Below, piece after piece: positions 44,470-50,569 of a DNA stretch of 64,000 bases. The DNA lies in contig JAIBAN010000037.1 in the NCBI GenBank assembly GCA_019695185.1, positions 1-64,000 of the forward strand. The letters run 5' to 3'. Both the position numbers and the translations under genes were made by a program. The stretch's first letter is position 1. Every line of letters begins with the position of its first letter. A model generated the notes under the pieces. It had not been told where the DNA came from and did not search any database. It saw only the letters and a list, made by a program, of their open reading frames with translations. This DNA comes from Blastocatellia bacterium. GTDB taxonomy: Bacteria; Acidobacteriota; Blastocatellia; Chloracidobacteriales; Chloracidobacteriaceae.

Positions 44470-45288
44470 TTATTCGTTTTCGCTGACGCGCTGGTGTTTG
44501 TCGAAACCGATGTAAATGCGGGCATTCGCCGTGCGGGAAAGTTCGCGCATGGTTTCGAGTTCTTCCAGGCGCATGAGCGCCGGATGTGTGCTGTAGGCAT
44601 TTGCGGCCTGTTCGCGTTCGCGCAGGGCCAAGACTTCCGCTTCGGTCTTGACGCGCTGGGCTTCGGCAAAGGCTTCGGCTTCCATTTGCTGGATTTCGGC
44701 TCTGGTCTGGGCATCAATGCGCTGCACTTCAGCTTTGGTCCGGGCGTCAACCAGTTGCGCCTGACTCATGCGTTCAGCCGCCAGAACGCGGTTCATGATT
44801 TCCTGCAAATTGCCGGGGAAAATCAAGTCCTTCACGTCGGCGCGGTAAATTGCCACGCCGTAGGAGGCAGCGGTTTGCTTGACATCGCGCAGAATGTCTT
44901 CGTTCAGCCGGTTGCGGTTGGTCAGAATGTCTTCGAGCGTCATCGAAGCCAGTGACCGGCGCGCCGCCAGTTGAATGTCGCTGTAAAGGCGGTCTTCGTA
45001 GCTGGTCACTTCATGGAGCGCGGCTTTCGGGTCCGTCACACGGAACTGGACGACGATGCTCACACGGAGCGCCACCTTGTCTGCCGTCAGAATTTCCTGT
45101 CCCTTGATGGTCAAATCGCGTTCGCGGACATCCACCAGAATGACTTCCACTTTCGGGCGACGCAAAAAGCCCCACTGAATTGGCTTCGGAATCTGATAGC
45201 GTCCGGCCTCGAGGACTTTGGTCAGCACGCCGTCCTGATACCAGAGGCCGCGATGAGTGTCTTTGATAATCAATTCATGCTTGTTCAT
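44470..45288 (-). CDS. Slipin-family SPFH/band-7 protein
   Basis: A 272-residue protein. The chosen ATG (complement 45286-45288) starts with MNKHELIIKD. The SPFH/band-7 domain spans about 20-190 (DGVLTKVLEAGRYQIP, ILTADKVALRVSIVVQFRV, SMTLEDILTNR, GVAIYRADVKDLIFPGNLQEIMNRVLAAE), followed by a coiled coil of Ala/Glu/Gln heptads (about 185-245). There is no clear membrane segment at the N terminus, unlike stomatins. Slipins of this type are found in rtcBA operons with RtcR in other bacteria, so its place between rtcB and rtcA fits. Its exact role in RNA repair is not known. Confidence 0.9.
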   Translation of the reverse strand: MNKHELIIKDTHRGLWYQDGVLTKVLEAGRYQIPKPIQWGFLRRPKVEVILVDVRERDLTIKGQEILTADKVALRVSIVVQFRVTDPKAALHEVTSYEDRLYSDIQLAARRSLASMTLEDILTNRNRLNEDILRDVKQTAASYGVAIYRADVKDLIFPGNLQEIMNRVLAAERMSQAQLVDARTKAEVQRIDAQTRAEIQQMEAEAFAEAQRVKTEAEVLALREREQAANAYSTHPALMRLEELETMRELSRTANARIYIGFDKHQRVSENE

Positions 45289-45333
45289 AACGTTACTTCT
45301 TTCAACCAAGGCAGTTTTCCACCGTTTGAGCAA

Positions 45334-45364
45334 CTCAGTCCTCAGTCCTCAGTCCTCAGTCCTG
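45334..45364. repeat. CAGTCCT heptamer run
   Basis: Four tandem CAGTCCT heptamers upstream of the slipin gene. They are the reverse complement of the AGGACTG runs elsewhere in the window. Confidence 0.75.
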
Positions 45365-45374
45365 AAAATTGGTC

Positions 45375-45490
45375 GGGCCTGGAGCTTCGCTGATTCGGAG
45401 AACGAATGCTCAGATGGGTGTCTGCGAAACACTCTCGCACTGGGTGAGGGCAAAACGACATGAACGGTCGCTCCTAGCTCTGCCAGGCCC
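45375..45490. other. Structured intergenic element, possible non-coding RNA
   Basis: A 116-base element closed by an 8-bp stem (GGGCCTGG with CCAGGCCC), extended by AGCT/AGCT across a three-base bulge and by GGAG/CTCC. Inside, on the plus strand, are CGA-ATGC near the left arm and G-TCG near the right arm, which recall the Ro-binding bulge of the Y RNAs in this island, and two hairpins (GTGT/ACAC and CTCGCAC/GTGAGGG with one mismatch). The Y RNAs are on the minus strand, so a Y RNA here would be antisense to the operon. It could also be a mobile palindromic repeat. The length and closing helix recall 5S rRNA, but the conserved 5S loops are absent. Confidence 0.4.
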
Positions 45491-45530
45491 ATAAATTGGA
45501 TAATTGAGAATTCAGAACCTTGCCTGGGGC

Positions 45531-45986
45531 TTAACCTACCACCGCTCCGGCAAGTGCTGTCACATAATCACTTCGACGGAACCGAAAAGGACCGACTCCT
45601 TCGTAAACAGTGGCTTCCTGGCTGCGTGAACCATCCTCCAGGTAAAACGAATGCCAGATAATGGCCTCCTGCTCTTTTTCAAGATGGACTGTCACTGCAC
45701 CACAGCCAAGGTCGGCACATTCGGCACAAACATAGAGCACATAACGGTTGGAGCGCAGTTCAGACGGCTTTCTGAGCAAAAGTTCCTGGGCATACCGACG
45801 GTTCACTTTGGGCAGCAGCCAACCCAGGCAGCCAGCCCGGCTTGTGGTTCCCAGCAGGTTCCGCAAAGACCGGCCATCCACTACAAATTCCAGAAAATCA
45901 AAGGAAGGTCTGGTTTTGTTTCCAGGCATGGTCTGCCATTTCAATTCGAGTTGAGAAAAATCTTCGTTCACGGCCAAACCACGCAT
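45531..45986 (-). CDS. Hypothetical Cys-containing protein in the RNA-repair train
   Basis: A 151-residue cytosolic protein of unknown function. It begins with charged, beta-type segments (FDFLEFVVDGRSLRNLLG) and contains a Cys cluster in VLYVCAECADLGCGAVTV (about 93-110), which could bind zinc. Near the C terminus is a GPFRFRRSDYV block that looks conserved-type. It lies between rtcB and slipin on the same strand, with a hairpin (45991-46042) before it, so it is likely co-transcribed. The ATG at 45986 has no strong Shine-Dalgarno, so the start is uncertain. Confidence 0.65.
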   Translation of the reverse strand: MRGLAVNEDFSQLELKWQTMPGNKTRPSFDFLEFVVDGRSLRNLLGTTSRAGCLGWLLPKVNRRYAQELLLRKPSELRSNRYVLYVCAECADLGCGAVTVHLEKEQEAIIWHSFYLEDGSRSQEATVYEGVGPFRFRRSDYVTALAGAVVG

Positions 45987-45990
45987 TCCC

Positions 45991-46069
45991 GGAGTACCGT
46001 CTTCAGGCTAAATTTTTGCAGGCAGCCTGAAGGCTGTACTCCAAACAGCCGCCTGAAGGCGGAACTCAG
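45991..46069. repeat. Palindromic repeats between rtcB and the Cys-containing gene
   Basis: GGAGTAC...CTTCAGGCT pairs with AGCCTGAAG...GTACTCC (45991-46042) to form a hairpin, followed by one GCCGCCTGAAGGCGG unit (46048-46062) of the type seen at 44282-44467. Confidence 0.7.
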
Positions 46070-46073
46070 AACT

Positions 46074-47498
46074 TTACCCCTTCACGCACACGACCTGCCG
46101 CAAGGTATGCACAATCTCCACGAGGTCCGACTGCGCGTTCATGACCGCATCAATGTCCTTGTAAGCGGCTGGAGTTTCGTCAATTACGTCCTTGTCTTTC
46201 CGGCATTCAATTCCAGCGGTGGCTCGTTCGTGGTCTTCGACCGTGAAACGCCGTTTGGCTTCGCCGCGAGACATCTTGCGGCCCGCGCCGTGCGAGCAGG
46301 AATTAAAGCTCTCCGGATTGCCCTTGCCGCGCACAATGAAGGACCGCGCTCCCATGCTGCCGGGAATGATGCCCATATCGCCTTCACCCGCACGAACTGC
46401 GCCTTTGCGGGTGACAAACACGTGCTCGCCGTAATGGAGTTCACGCTGGACGTAGTTGTGGTGGCAATTCACCACCTCAATCGAAGCCGAGAACGGAGGC
46501 AGTTCACCGGTTTCCGCCACAGACTGCTTGACGGCTTCCATCATCAGTTCGCGGTTCGTGCGGGCGAAGTTTTGCGCCCACGAAACGGCTTCAAAGTAGT
46601 CGTTGAAATGCTCGGTTCCTTCGTTGAAATAGGCCAAATCCTTATCCGGCAGATTTCCCAGAACCCGCTGCATGTCCTTTTTCGCCAGCTCAATGAAATA
46701 GGTGCCGATGCGGTTTCCAACGCCGCGCGAACCGCTATGGAGCATAAACCACACGTCGTCCGATTCATCGAGGCAGACTTCAATAAAGTGGTTGCCGGTT
46801 CCCAGCGTGCCGAGATGGTTTAAATCATTGCCCCGCCGCAATTTCGGGTGTTTATCCAAAATCCGGTCGTAGCCCGGCTGGAGTGTTTCCCAAACCTCCA
46901 TTTGGCGCGCTGGAATATTGGCCCAGGCTCCCCGGTCGTTGCGCCCGCCGTTGTCCGTCCGTCCGTGTGGCACTGCTTTTTCAATTGCCGTGCGGATGTT
47001 TTTCAGGTTGTCGGGCAGGTCTGTTGCCTTCAACGTGGTGCGAACGGCGGCCATTCCGCAACCAATATCCACACCGACAGCCGCCGGAATGATGGCTCCC
47101 TTGGTTGGAATCACGCTCCCGACCGTCGCGCCGATGCCCCAATGGACATCCGGCATGGCGGCAACCCACTTGTGGATGAACGGCAATTGAGCCACGTTGA
47201 GTAACTGTTTGCGGGCCGGGTCTTCGATGGCCACGCCTTTGACCCACGCTTTGATGGGCACACCATGTTCCGGCGTAATCAGCTCGTAGCGCGATTTTCC
47301 GGACTCAACTTCTTCCGTTGCAACGGTTACTGTCGCTTTTTCGGCCCGATTCGGCTTTTTCGGCGCAGGTGCAATCAGTTCTTCTTGGTTATCAAGTTCC
47401 AATTCGTCAGCCAGTAAATCAGCCATTTCCGCAGGGGAAAGGCGATGGTTGTCGGTAATCGTTCCAAAATGTTTTTTGTTCTTTGACGTGTTTTTCAT
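46074..47498 (-). CDS. rtcB: RNA-splicing ligase RtcB with N-terminal extension
   Basis: A 474-residue GTP- and Mn2+-dependent ligase that joins RNA 3'-phosphate or 2',3'-cyclic phosphate ends to 5'-OH ends. The core starts near residue 71 (YELITPEHGVPIKAW) and keeps all landmarks: PDVHWGIGATVGSV, GVDIGCGM with the metal-binding Cys, GNHFIEV, HSGSRGVGN, and the C-terminal NSCSHGAGRKMSR with the guanylated His. The first about 70 residues are an extra Lys/Glu/Pro-rich tail that E. coli-type RtcB (about 408 residues) lacks. The start is the ATG complementary to 47496-47498; a longer open frame to 47732 is rejected because it reads through a Y RNA. It lies 63 bases downstream of that RNA. Confidence 0.95.
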   Translation of the reverse strand: MKNTSKNKKHFGTITDNHRLSPAEMADLLADELELDNQEELIAPAPKKPNRAEKATVTVATEEVESGKSRYELITPEHGVPIKAWVKGVAIEDPARKQLLNVAQLPFIHKWVAAMPDVHWGIGATVGSVIPTKGAIIPAAVGVDIGCGMAAVRTTLKATDLPDNLKNIRTAIEKAVPHGRTDNGGRNDRGAWANIPARQMEVWETLQPGYDRILDKHPKLRRGNDLNHLGTLGTGNHFIEVCLDESDDVWFMLHSGSRGVGNRIGTYFIELAKKDMQRVLGNLPDKDLAYFNEGTEHFNDYFEAVSWAQNFARTNRELMMEAVKQSVAETGELPPFSASIEVVNCHHNYVQRELHYGEHVFVTRKGAVRAGEGDMGIIPGSMGARSFIVRGKGNPESFNSCSHGAGRKMSRGEAKRRFTVEDHERATAGIECRKDKDVIDETPAAYKDIDAVMNAQSDLVEIVHTLRQVVCVKG

Positions 47499-47561
47499 AG
47501 TGTGTGATTCCTGAATCCGTAATTTCCAACCTGGATAAGCAAAAAAACCGAAATGTAATCG

Positions 47562-47715
47562 AGAGCGACGACAAGGGGGCGAAGAAACGCCAGTGCTTGC
47601 GCACGTCTGTTGCTCTACTGCCTGAGCTACTCTCCCACAAATGAAACGGGAGAGGCTGGACTTGCACCAGCGACCCACAGATTGAAATGTAGTTCCTTCT
47701 GGCATTCGTCGCTCT
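47562..47715 (-). ncRNA. Y RNA 1 (YrlA-like) with permuted tRNA-like module
   Basis: A 154-nt RNA read 5' to 3' from 47715. Basal stem: 10 bp, AGAGCGACGA with TCGTCGCTCT. Then an internal loop (5' ATGCCA; 3' GCCCCCTTG), a second helix GAAGGAAC with GTTTCTTC (one G-U) at 47692-47699 and 47581-47588, and an unpaired CTACAT. The module follows in permuted tRNA order: CTGT half-stem, T-arm GCTGG-TGCAAGT-CCAGC (47655-47671), acceptor CTCTCCC, cap of 11 bases, acceptor GGGAGAG, TA, D-arm GCTC-AGGCAGTA-GAGC (47612-47627), ACAG half-stem. A GNRA hairpin GTGC-GCAA-GCAC (47593-47604) sits before the second helix closes. This is the pattern of Ro60-bound bacterial Y RNAs. A T7 run lies about 15 bases past the 3' end. 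Confidence 0.85.
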
Positions 47716-47777
47716 TTCAAGCGTTGAGCCAAATTGAATCCGGGTGGTCAAGTACCCGGAATGTGAATTCCAAATCG

Positions 47778-47933
47778 AGAGCGACGACAAGGAGGCGAAG
47801 AAACAACAGCGCTTGCGCGCTCCTGCTGCTCTACTGACTGAGCTACACGCCTCATATTATTGGGAGGCGCGGCTGGAATTGCACCAGCGACACGCAGATT
47901 TACAATGTAGTTCCTTCAGGCATTCGTCGCTCT
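47778..47933 (-). ncRNA. Y RNA 2 (YrlA-like) with permuted tRNA-like module
   Basis: A 156-nt RNA read from 47933, in tandem with Y RNA 1 and clearly its duplicate. The same 10-bp basal stem and same second helix (GAAGGAAC at 47910-47917 with GTTTCTTC at 47797-47804) are kept. Module: CTGC half-stem, T-arm GCTGG-TGCAATT-CCAGC (47872-47888), acceptor of about 7-8 bp (CGCGCCTC with GAGGCGTG), cap of about 10 bases, TA, D-arm GCTC-AGTCAGTA-GAGC (47828-47843), GCAG half-stem, then hairpin AGCGC-GCAA-GCGCT. Acceptor and anticodon-like stems differ from Y RNA 1 by paired changes that keep the pairing, which supports a selected RNA structure. It starts 13 bases after the stop of the gene at 47947. 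Confidence 0.85.
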
Positions 47934-47946
47934 TTCAATCTATCAG

Positions 47947-48429
47947 CTATTTGGCCGTATCAAAATCAACCAGCACCAGGAAATCTTCAGCGGGTGTCCG
48001 GTGCAGAACGCCGAGCAGTCGCATGTGGTGAGAAACCACGCGCACGGCCAGCAACTGGTGTATTTCCGTTTCAAGCGCTTGAGCGATTTCCGCCGCACCA
48101 CTTCCGGGTTTATCCAAAAATCGGTCGAAGATTTTCCGCATCATTTCATTTTCCGGCTTAAACGAACGGTCCAGTAAAAAGACGCCATCCGCACCGCCAA
48201 GGCTTCGGGATTGTTGTTCATCAAAACCGTAGGCCGCATTTTTCAAAGCCGTCAGAAAAGCCGGGGACTTCCAGACACGTCCTTTTGTGGCTGCTTTCCG
48301 AAATCGTTCCGTCAAAGCCAGTTGCAGATTGCGTTCGTTCCGACAAAAGGTGTGCGCCACTACAAACGGCACGCCCAAAAGTTTGGGGCTGATGGCTTCA
48401 ATCTTTTCTTTGACTTCTTCCAACTTCAC
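47947..48429 (-). CDS. Hypothetical protein coupled to the HNH gene
   Basis: A 160-residue helical protein of unknown function. I place the start at the GTG of a GTGA junction with the HNH gene's TGA (48426-48429), a typical coupled start; the frame also has an ATG at 48492 inside the HNH gene. Features: a Lys/Glu-rich first helix, 'GVPFVVAHTFCRNERNLQLALTERFRKAA', a 'LKNAAYGFDEQQSRSLGGADGVFLLDR' segment and a long C-terminal helix pair. No signal or membrane part and no known family. It lies between HNH and the two tandem Y RNAs, so it is a candidate partner of the RNA-repair system. Confidence 0.6.
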   Translation of the reverse strand: MKLEEVKEKIEAISPKLLGVPFVVAHTFCRNERNLQLALTERFRKAATKGRVWKSPAFLTALKNAAYGFDEQQSRSLGGADGVFLLDRSFKPENEMMRKIFDRFLDKPGSGAAEIAQALETEIHQLLAVRVVSHHMRLLGVLHRTPAEDFLVLVDFDTAK

Positions 48430-48791
48430 TTGACACCTTTTGCATTCGATTTCCGGACCCGCAGATGCATATCCGGGCGTTTGCTGACCCATTCGGTGAA
48501 TTTCCTGACTTCCGGATTGGCCAGCAGCAATTCCACCGTGTAGTAGCTTTCTGCCAGTTCCTTTTCGGTAAACAGCGCATGCACATTCTTATGGCACGGT
48601 CTGCACACGGAGATGGTCCGGTGGAGCACCGCCGTATCGAAATCCTTCTTCCGCTTATAGACCTTGTGCCGCGCCCTGGGAATCAAATGATGTTCCGTGG
48701 TTTCTTTGACTTCGCGGCGACACAGTTCGCATTGTTGCATGTTCGGCATACGGAAAATGTGCTTCAACTCAAGACATTTTTCAATGCTCAT
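48426..48791 (-). CDS. Small HNH-type nuclease-like protein
   Basis: A 121-residue protein. A zinc-binding pair CELC (about 21-24) and a second pair CRPC (about 63-66) flank the motif EHHLIPRARHK (about 33-43), and CHKNVHALF closes the ββα-metal site. This is the order of small HNH endonucleases. The His of the catalytic motif is present. The C-terminal half is a helical tail (ELAESYYTVELLLANPEVRKF). The ATG at 48791 lacks a clear Shine-Dalgarno; starts at 48749 or 48740 are possible. Its placement inside the Ro60-Y RNA-rtcB train suggests it cuts or modifies nucleic acid in this pathway; whether RNA or DNA is unknown. Confidence 0.75.
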   Translation of the reverse strand: MSIEKCLELKHIFRMPNMQQCELCRREVKETTEHHLIPRARHKVYKRKKDFDTAVLHRTISVCRPCHKNVHALFTEKELAESYYTVELLLANPEVRKFTEWVSKRPDMHLRVRKSNAKGVK

Positions 48792-48828
48792 ACATTTTGT
48801 TTCGGCTGAGAAACAAACCTGCCGAAAC

Positions 48829-48867
48829 TCAGTCCTCAGTCCTCAGTCCTCAGTCCTCAATCCTGAA
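48829..48867. repeat. CAGTCCT heptamer run
   Basis: About five tandem CAGTCCT heptamers just upstream of the HNH gene. Confidence 0.75.
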
Positions 48868-48911
48868 ATTGTCCCCATCCCCACCCTCACCACACGACGG
48901 ACCAGTGCGTT

Positions 48912-49008
48912 GGTAATAACAATTCACTTTGATTGGTACGCTTGTCACAGTGCTGGGCCGAATTTGTAAAATGGGATTCGAACCCATACTGCCGCCCCTG
49001 GCATTACC
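48912..49008 (-). ncRNA. Element with a tRNA T-arm, possible fifth Y-type RNA
   Basis: On the minus strand, ATGGG-TTCGAAT-CCCAT (48971-48987) is a perfect consensus tRNA T-arm. It is enclosed by GGTAAT/ATTACC (49003-49008 with 48912-48917). The 5' side reads GGTA-ATGCC and the 3' side ATTG-T..., which matches the ATGCC and TTGT of the Y RNAs. I could not find a clear D-arm or a good second helix, and CTACAT is absent. It may be a decayed Y RNA, a divergent one, or a tRNA fragment. A hairpin CGAGAA-TCTGC-TTCTCG lies just outside (49013-49029). Confidence 0.4.
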
Positions 49009-49188
49009 GAAACGAGAATCTGCTTCTCGGGGTGGTTGGTTTGCACTCGCTTCCGTTTGTGTGTGGTTACCGACAATTCATTTGCCAATTTCCATTTGCG
49101 ATTTGCGATTTGTCAATTCCGTAAATTACCGGCCCAAATGACAAGTGGCTTTCAATGACAAATCGCAAATCGCAAATCGCAAATGTAT
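49009..49188. repeat. CGAGAA hairpin and inverted GATTTGC heptamer pair
   Basis: Besides the short hairpin, GATTTGC-type units at 49094-49112 are faced by AAATCGC units at 49158-49185 across about 45 bases, in the intergenic region before the DIP1984 gene. No gene seen. Confidence 0.65.
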
Positions 49189-49647
49189 TTATTCCTTCAA
49201 ATCCGTCAGCCAGTTGAGTGCCTGAATACGGGAATCCAGTTCGCGGTATTCCTGAGCCAGCGCGTCTGCCGTTTTTTGAATTTCGGCCACATTGACCGCA
49301 CTCACAAACTTGACTTCGGAGCGCATGTACACGTTGTGCATGACGGCTGCCGCTGCGGCCAGCTCGCGGTAAACACCCTGCCGCTTCAACAATCCGTCAC
49401 GGCGGGCAATCGCATCGGCCAGGGTTTCGTTGGCCTCGAATTCGGTCAAACTGTTGGTCTGGTTGATTTTCCGGACCAATGCAACCACTCGTGTGCCAAT
49501 TTCCTCGACTTCGGCCAGCAACTGACTGGGATTTTCCGCTGGAGCGTCGCCCTGCTGGACCTTGGCGTTTTGCAGGATGCGCTGCTTGATTTGTTCAAAT
49601 CGCTTTTGCGCGTCGGCGCGCTGGATGAGTGCTTCTGCGAGTTTCAT
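49189..49647 (-). CDS. DIP1984-family protein
   Basis: A 152-residue helical protein. The start MKLAEALIQRADAQKRFEQIKQRI, the 'LVRKINQTNSL' block (about 58-68), 'LADAIARRDGLLKRQGVYREL' and the 'EVKFVSAVNV' strand are typical of the DIP1984 family (sometimes called septicolysin). Function is unknown in general. Its ATG overlaps the TGA of the upstream gene (ATGA), so the two are translated together. Being in this operon links it to RNA repair; I have no direct evidence of a reaction. The long coiled regions fit an oligomeric or scaffold protein. Confidence 0.8.
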   Translation of the reverse strand: MKLAEALIQRADAQKRFEQIKQRILQNAKVQQGDAPAENPSQLLAEVEEIGTRVVALVRKINQTNSLTEFEANETLADAIARRDGLLKRQGVYRELAAAAAVMHNVYMRSEVKFVSAVNVAEIQKTADALAQEYRELDSRIQALNWLTDLKE

Positions 49648-50276
49648 AGTTCACCTTTCGCTTCCTCAAGTGTCTCTGCCGGGATGGTCACTTCGCACGC
49701 ATAGTCGAGCGGAAGCGCCTGCGGCGTATCGTAAACTTCCCAATATTTTTTCCAGTATTCCCACCACGCTGCGTGCTTTGCTGAAATTTCGTTCAAAAGA
49801 ACCGGGCCATGCACGTTTAGAATGTCCATCCGGTCAGCCATCACGCAAACGCCCATTTCACCAGCCCAAAAAGCCAACAGAGCCGGACTTTGCTGCACAT
49901 CAATCTGGGCCGGGTTCAGTCCGAAAACCACATCGAACCGTTCGGCTGCTTCCAGAATTTCCCCCAGGCGGTCAGGTTCAAAGGTAAATTCACCAAATGA
50001 AACCGACGGTGACTGCTCAAATTCGTCGTTTTTGAGCCTGTCCGCCCAGTCTTCGGGTGTTTCATCCGCGTTCCTGGTCAGGAAACAGACACTTTTCAAA
50101 CCCGAAAAGCGCAGGGCCAGGATTCCACTGGGAGGTTCTGCCGGGTTGCGGGGTTCATTCCACAATTGGACACCGCTAAACTCGACCTGGAAACAGTCGG
50201 GAAAGTGTTCCGTCCACCAGTTCCAGCACCCTACGTCGGTGATTGCTTCAGTCAGGATTGCAAGTGCTTCGTTCAT
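49644..50276 (-). CDS. Hypothetical protein coupled to DIP1984
   Basis: A 210-residue acidic protein of unknown family. The ATG complementary to 50274-50276 is preferred; a frame from 50321 would run into the Y RNA. It is rich in Trp, Glu and Asp (VGCWNWWTEHFPDCF near the start; AAWWEYWKKYWEVYD near residue 175), with a mixed alpha/beta middle and no membrane segment. It overlaps DIP1984 by four bases. It starts 35 bases after the 3' end of Y RNA 3, so it is the first protein gene after TROVE and the two Y RNAs. A role with damaged RNA is inferred only from place. Confidence 0.65.
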   Translation of the reverse strand: MNEALAILTEAITDVGCWNWWTEHFPDCFQVEFSGVQLWNEPRNPAEPPSGILALRFSGLKSVCFLTRNADETPEDWADRLKNDEFEQSPSVSFGEFTFEPDRLGEILEAAERFDVVFGLNPAQIDVQQSPALLAFWAGEMGVCVMADRMDILNVHGPVLLNEISAKHAAWWEYWKKYWEVYDTPQALPLDYACEVTIPAETLEEAKGEL

Positions 50277-50311
50277 AGTGTTCCCGTTCGATTCAAACCC
50301 GTTTTTTGATA

Positions 50312-50443
50312 GCGACGACAAGTGAGTGAAGAAACATTTTTACCGTGCGCTCTGCCGGATTGAGCCACTTCCCGAACTTCGGGAAGCCCGGATTTGAACC
50401 GGGAATCTCACGGCCCCATGTAGTTCCTTCTGGCATTCGTCGC
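50312..50443 (-). ncRNA. Y RNA 3 (YrlA-like), with the clearest tRNA-like module
   Basis: A 132-nt RNA read from 50443. Basal stem GCGACGA/TCGTCGC, internal loop ATGCCA, second helix GAAGGAAC (50423-50430) with GTTTCTTC (50328-50335), then CTACAT. The module is CCGTG half-stem, AGATT, T-arm CCCGG-TTCAAAT-CCGGG (50387-50403, canonical T-loop), 7-bp acceptor CTTCCCG/CGGGAAG closed by five bases, TG, D-arm GCTC-AATCCGGCA-GAGC (50349-50365), CACGG half-stem. Thus a tRNA is opened at the anticodon loop and closed at the acceptor end. No GNRA hairpin is inserted here. It lies upstream of the hypothetical/DIP1984 pair and downstream of Y RNA 4. Confidence 0.88.
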
Positions 50444-50450
50444 CTTTCTT

Positions 50451-50569
50451 GAGGACTGAGGACTGAGGACTGAGGACTGAGTGAAGAAAAAGCCGCTTGG
50501 TTGACGGTTTCATCATCCAGCTCTGGAAAAAACTCAGTCCTCAGTCCTCAGTCCTCATCACTTTTAGAA
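50451..50569. repeat. Inverted pair of AGGACTG heptamers between Y RNAs 3 and 4
   Basis: AGGACTG runs (50452-50481) face CAGTCCT runs (50534-50557), about 50 bases apart. They bound the spacer between the two RNAs and can form a long hairpin. Confidence 0.8.

Noticed and set aside
45375-45490. 5S rRNA
   Set aside because: The length and GCCTGG/CCAGGC closing helix are similar, but the conserved loop sequences of 5S rRNA are missing on both strands.
45651-46823. A 390-codon plus-strand gene opposite rtcB
   Set aside because: It is antisense to rtcB and crosses intergenic repeats.
47499-47732. N-terminal extension of rtcB by 78 codons
   Set aside because: The frame is open but it reads through Y RNA 1, whose stems are conserved. 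The start at 47498 is the natural one.
50277-50321. Longer start of the hypothetical gene at 49644
   Set aside because: It would translate the 3' stem of Y RNA 3; the ATG at 50276 is free of it.
50312-50443. An ordinary tRNA gene on the minus strand
   Set aside because: A T-arm and D-arm are present, but in the reverse order and with a closed acceptor end, so no normal tRNA can be made. It fits a Y RNA.
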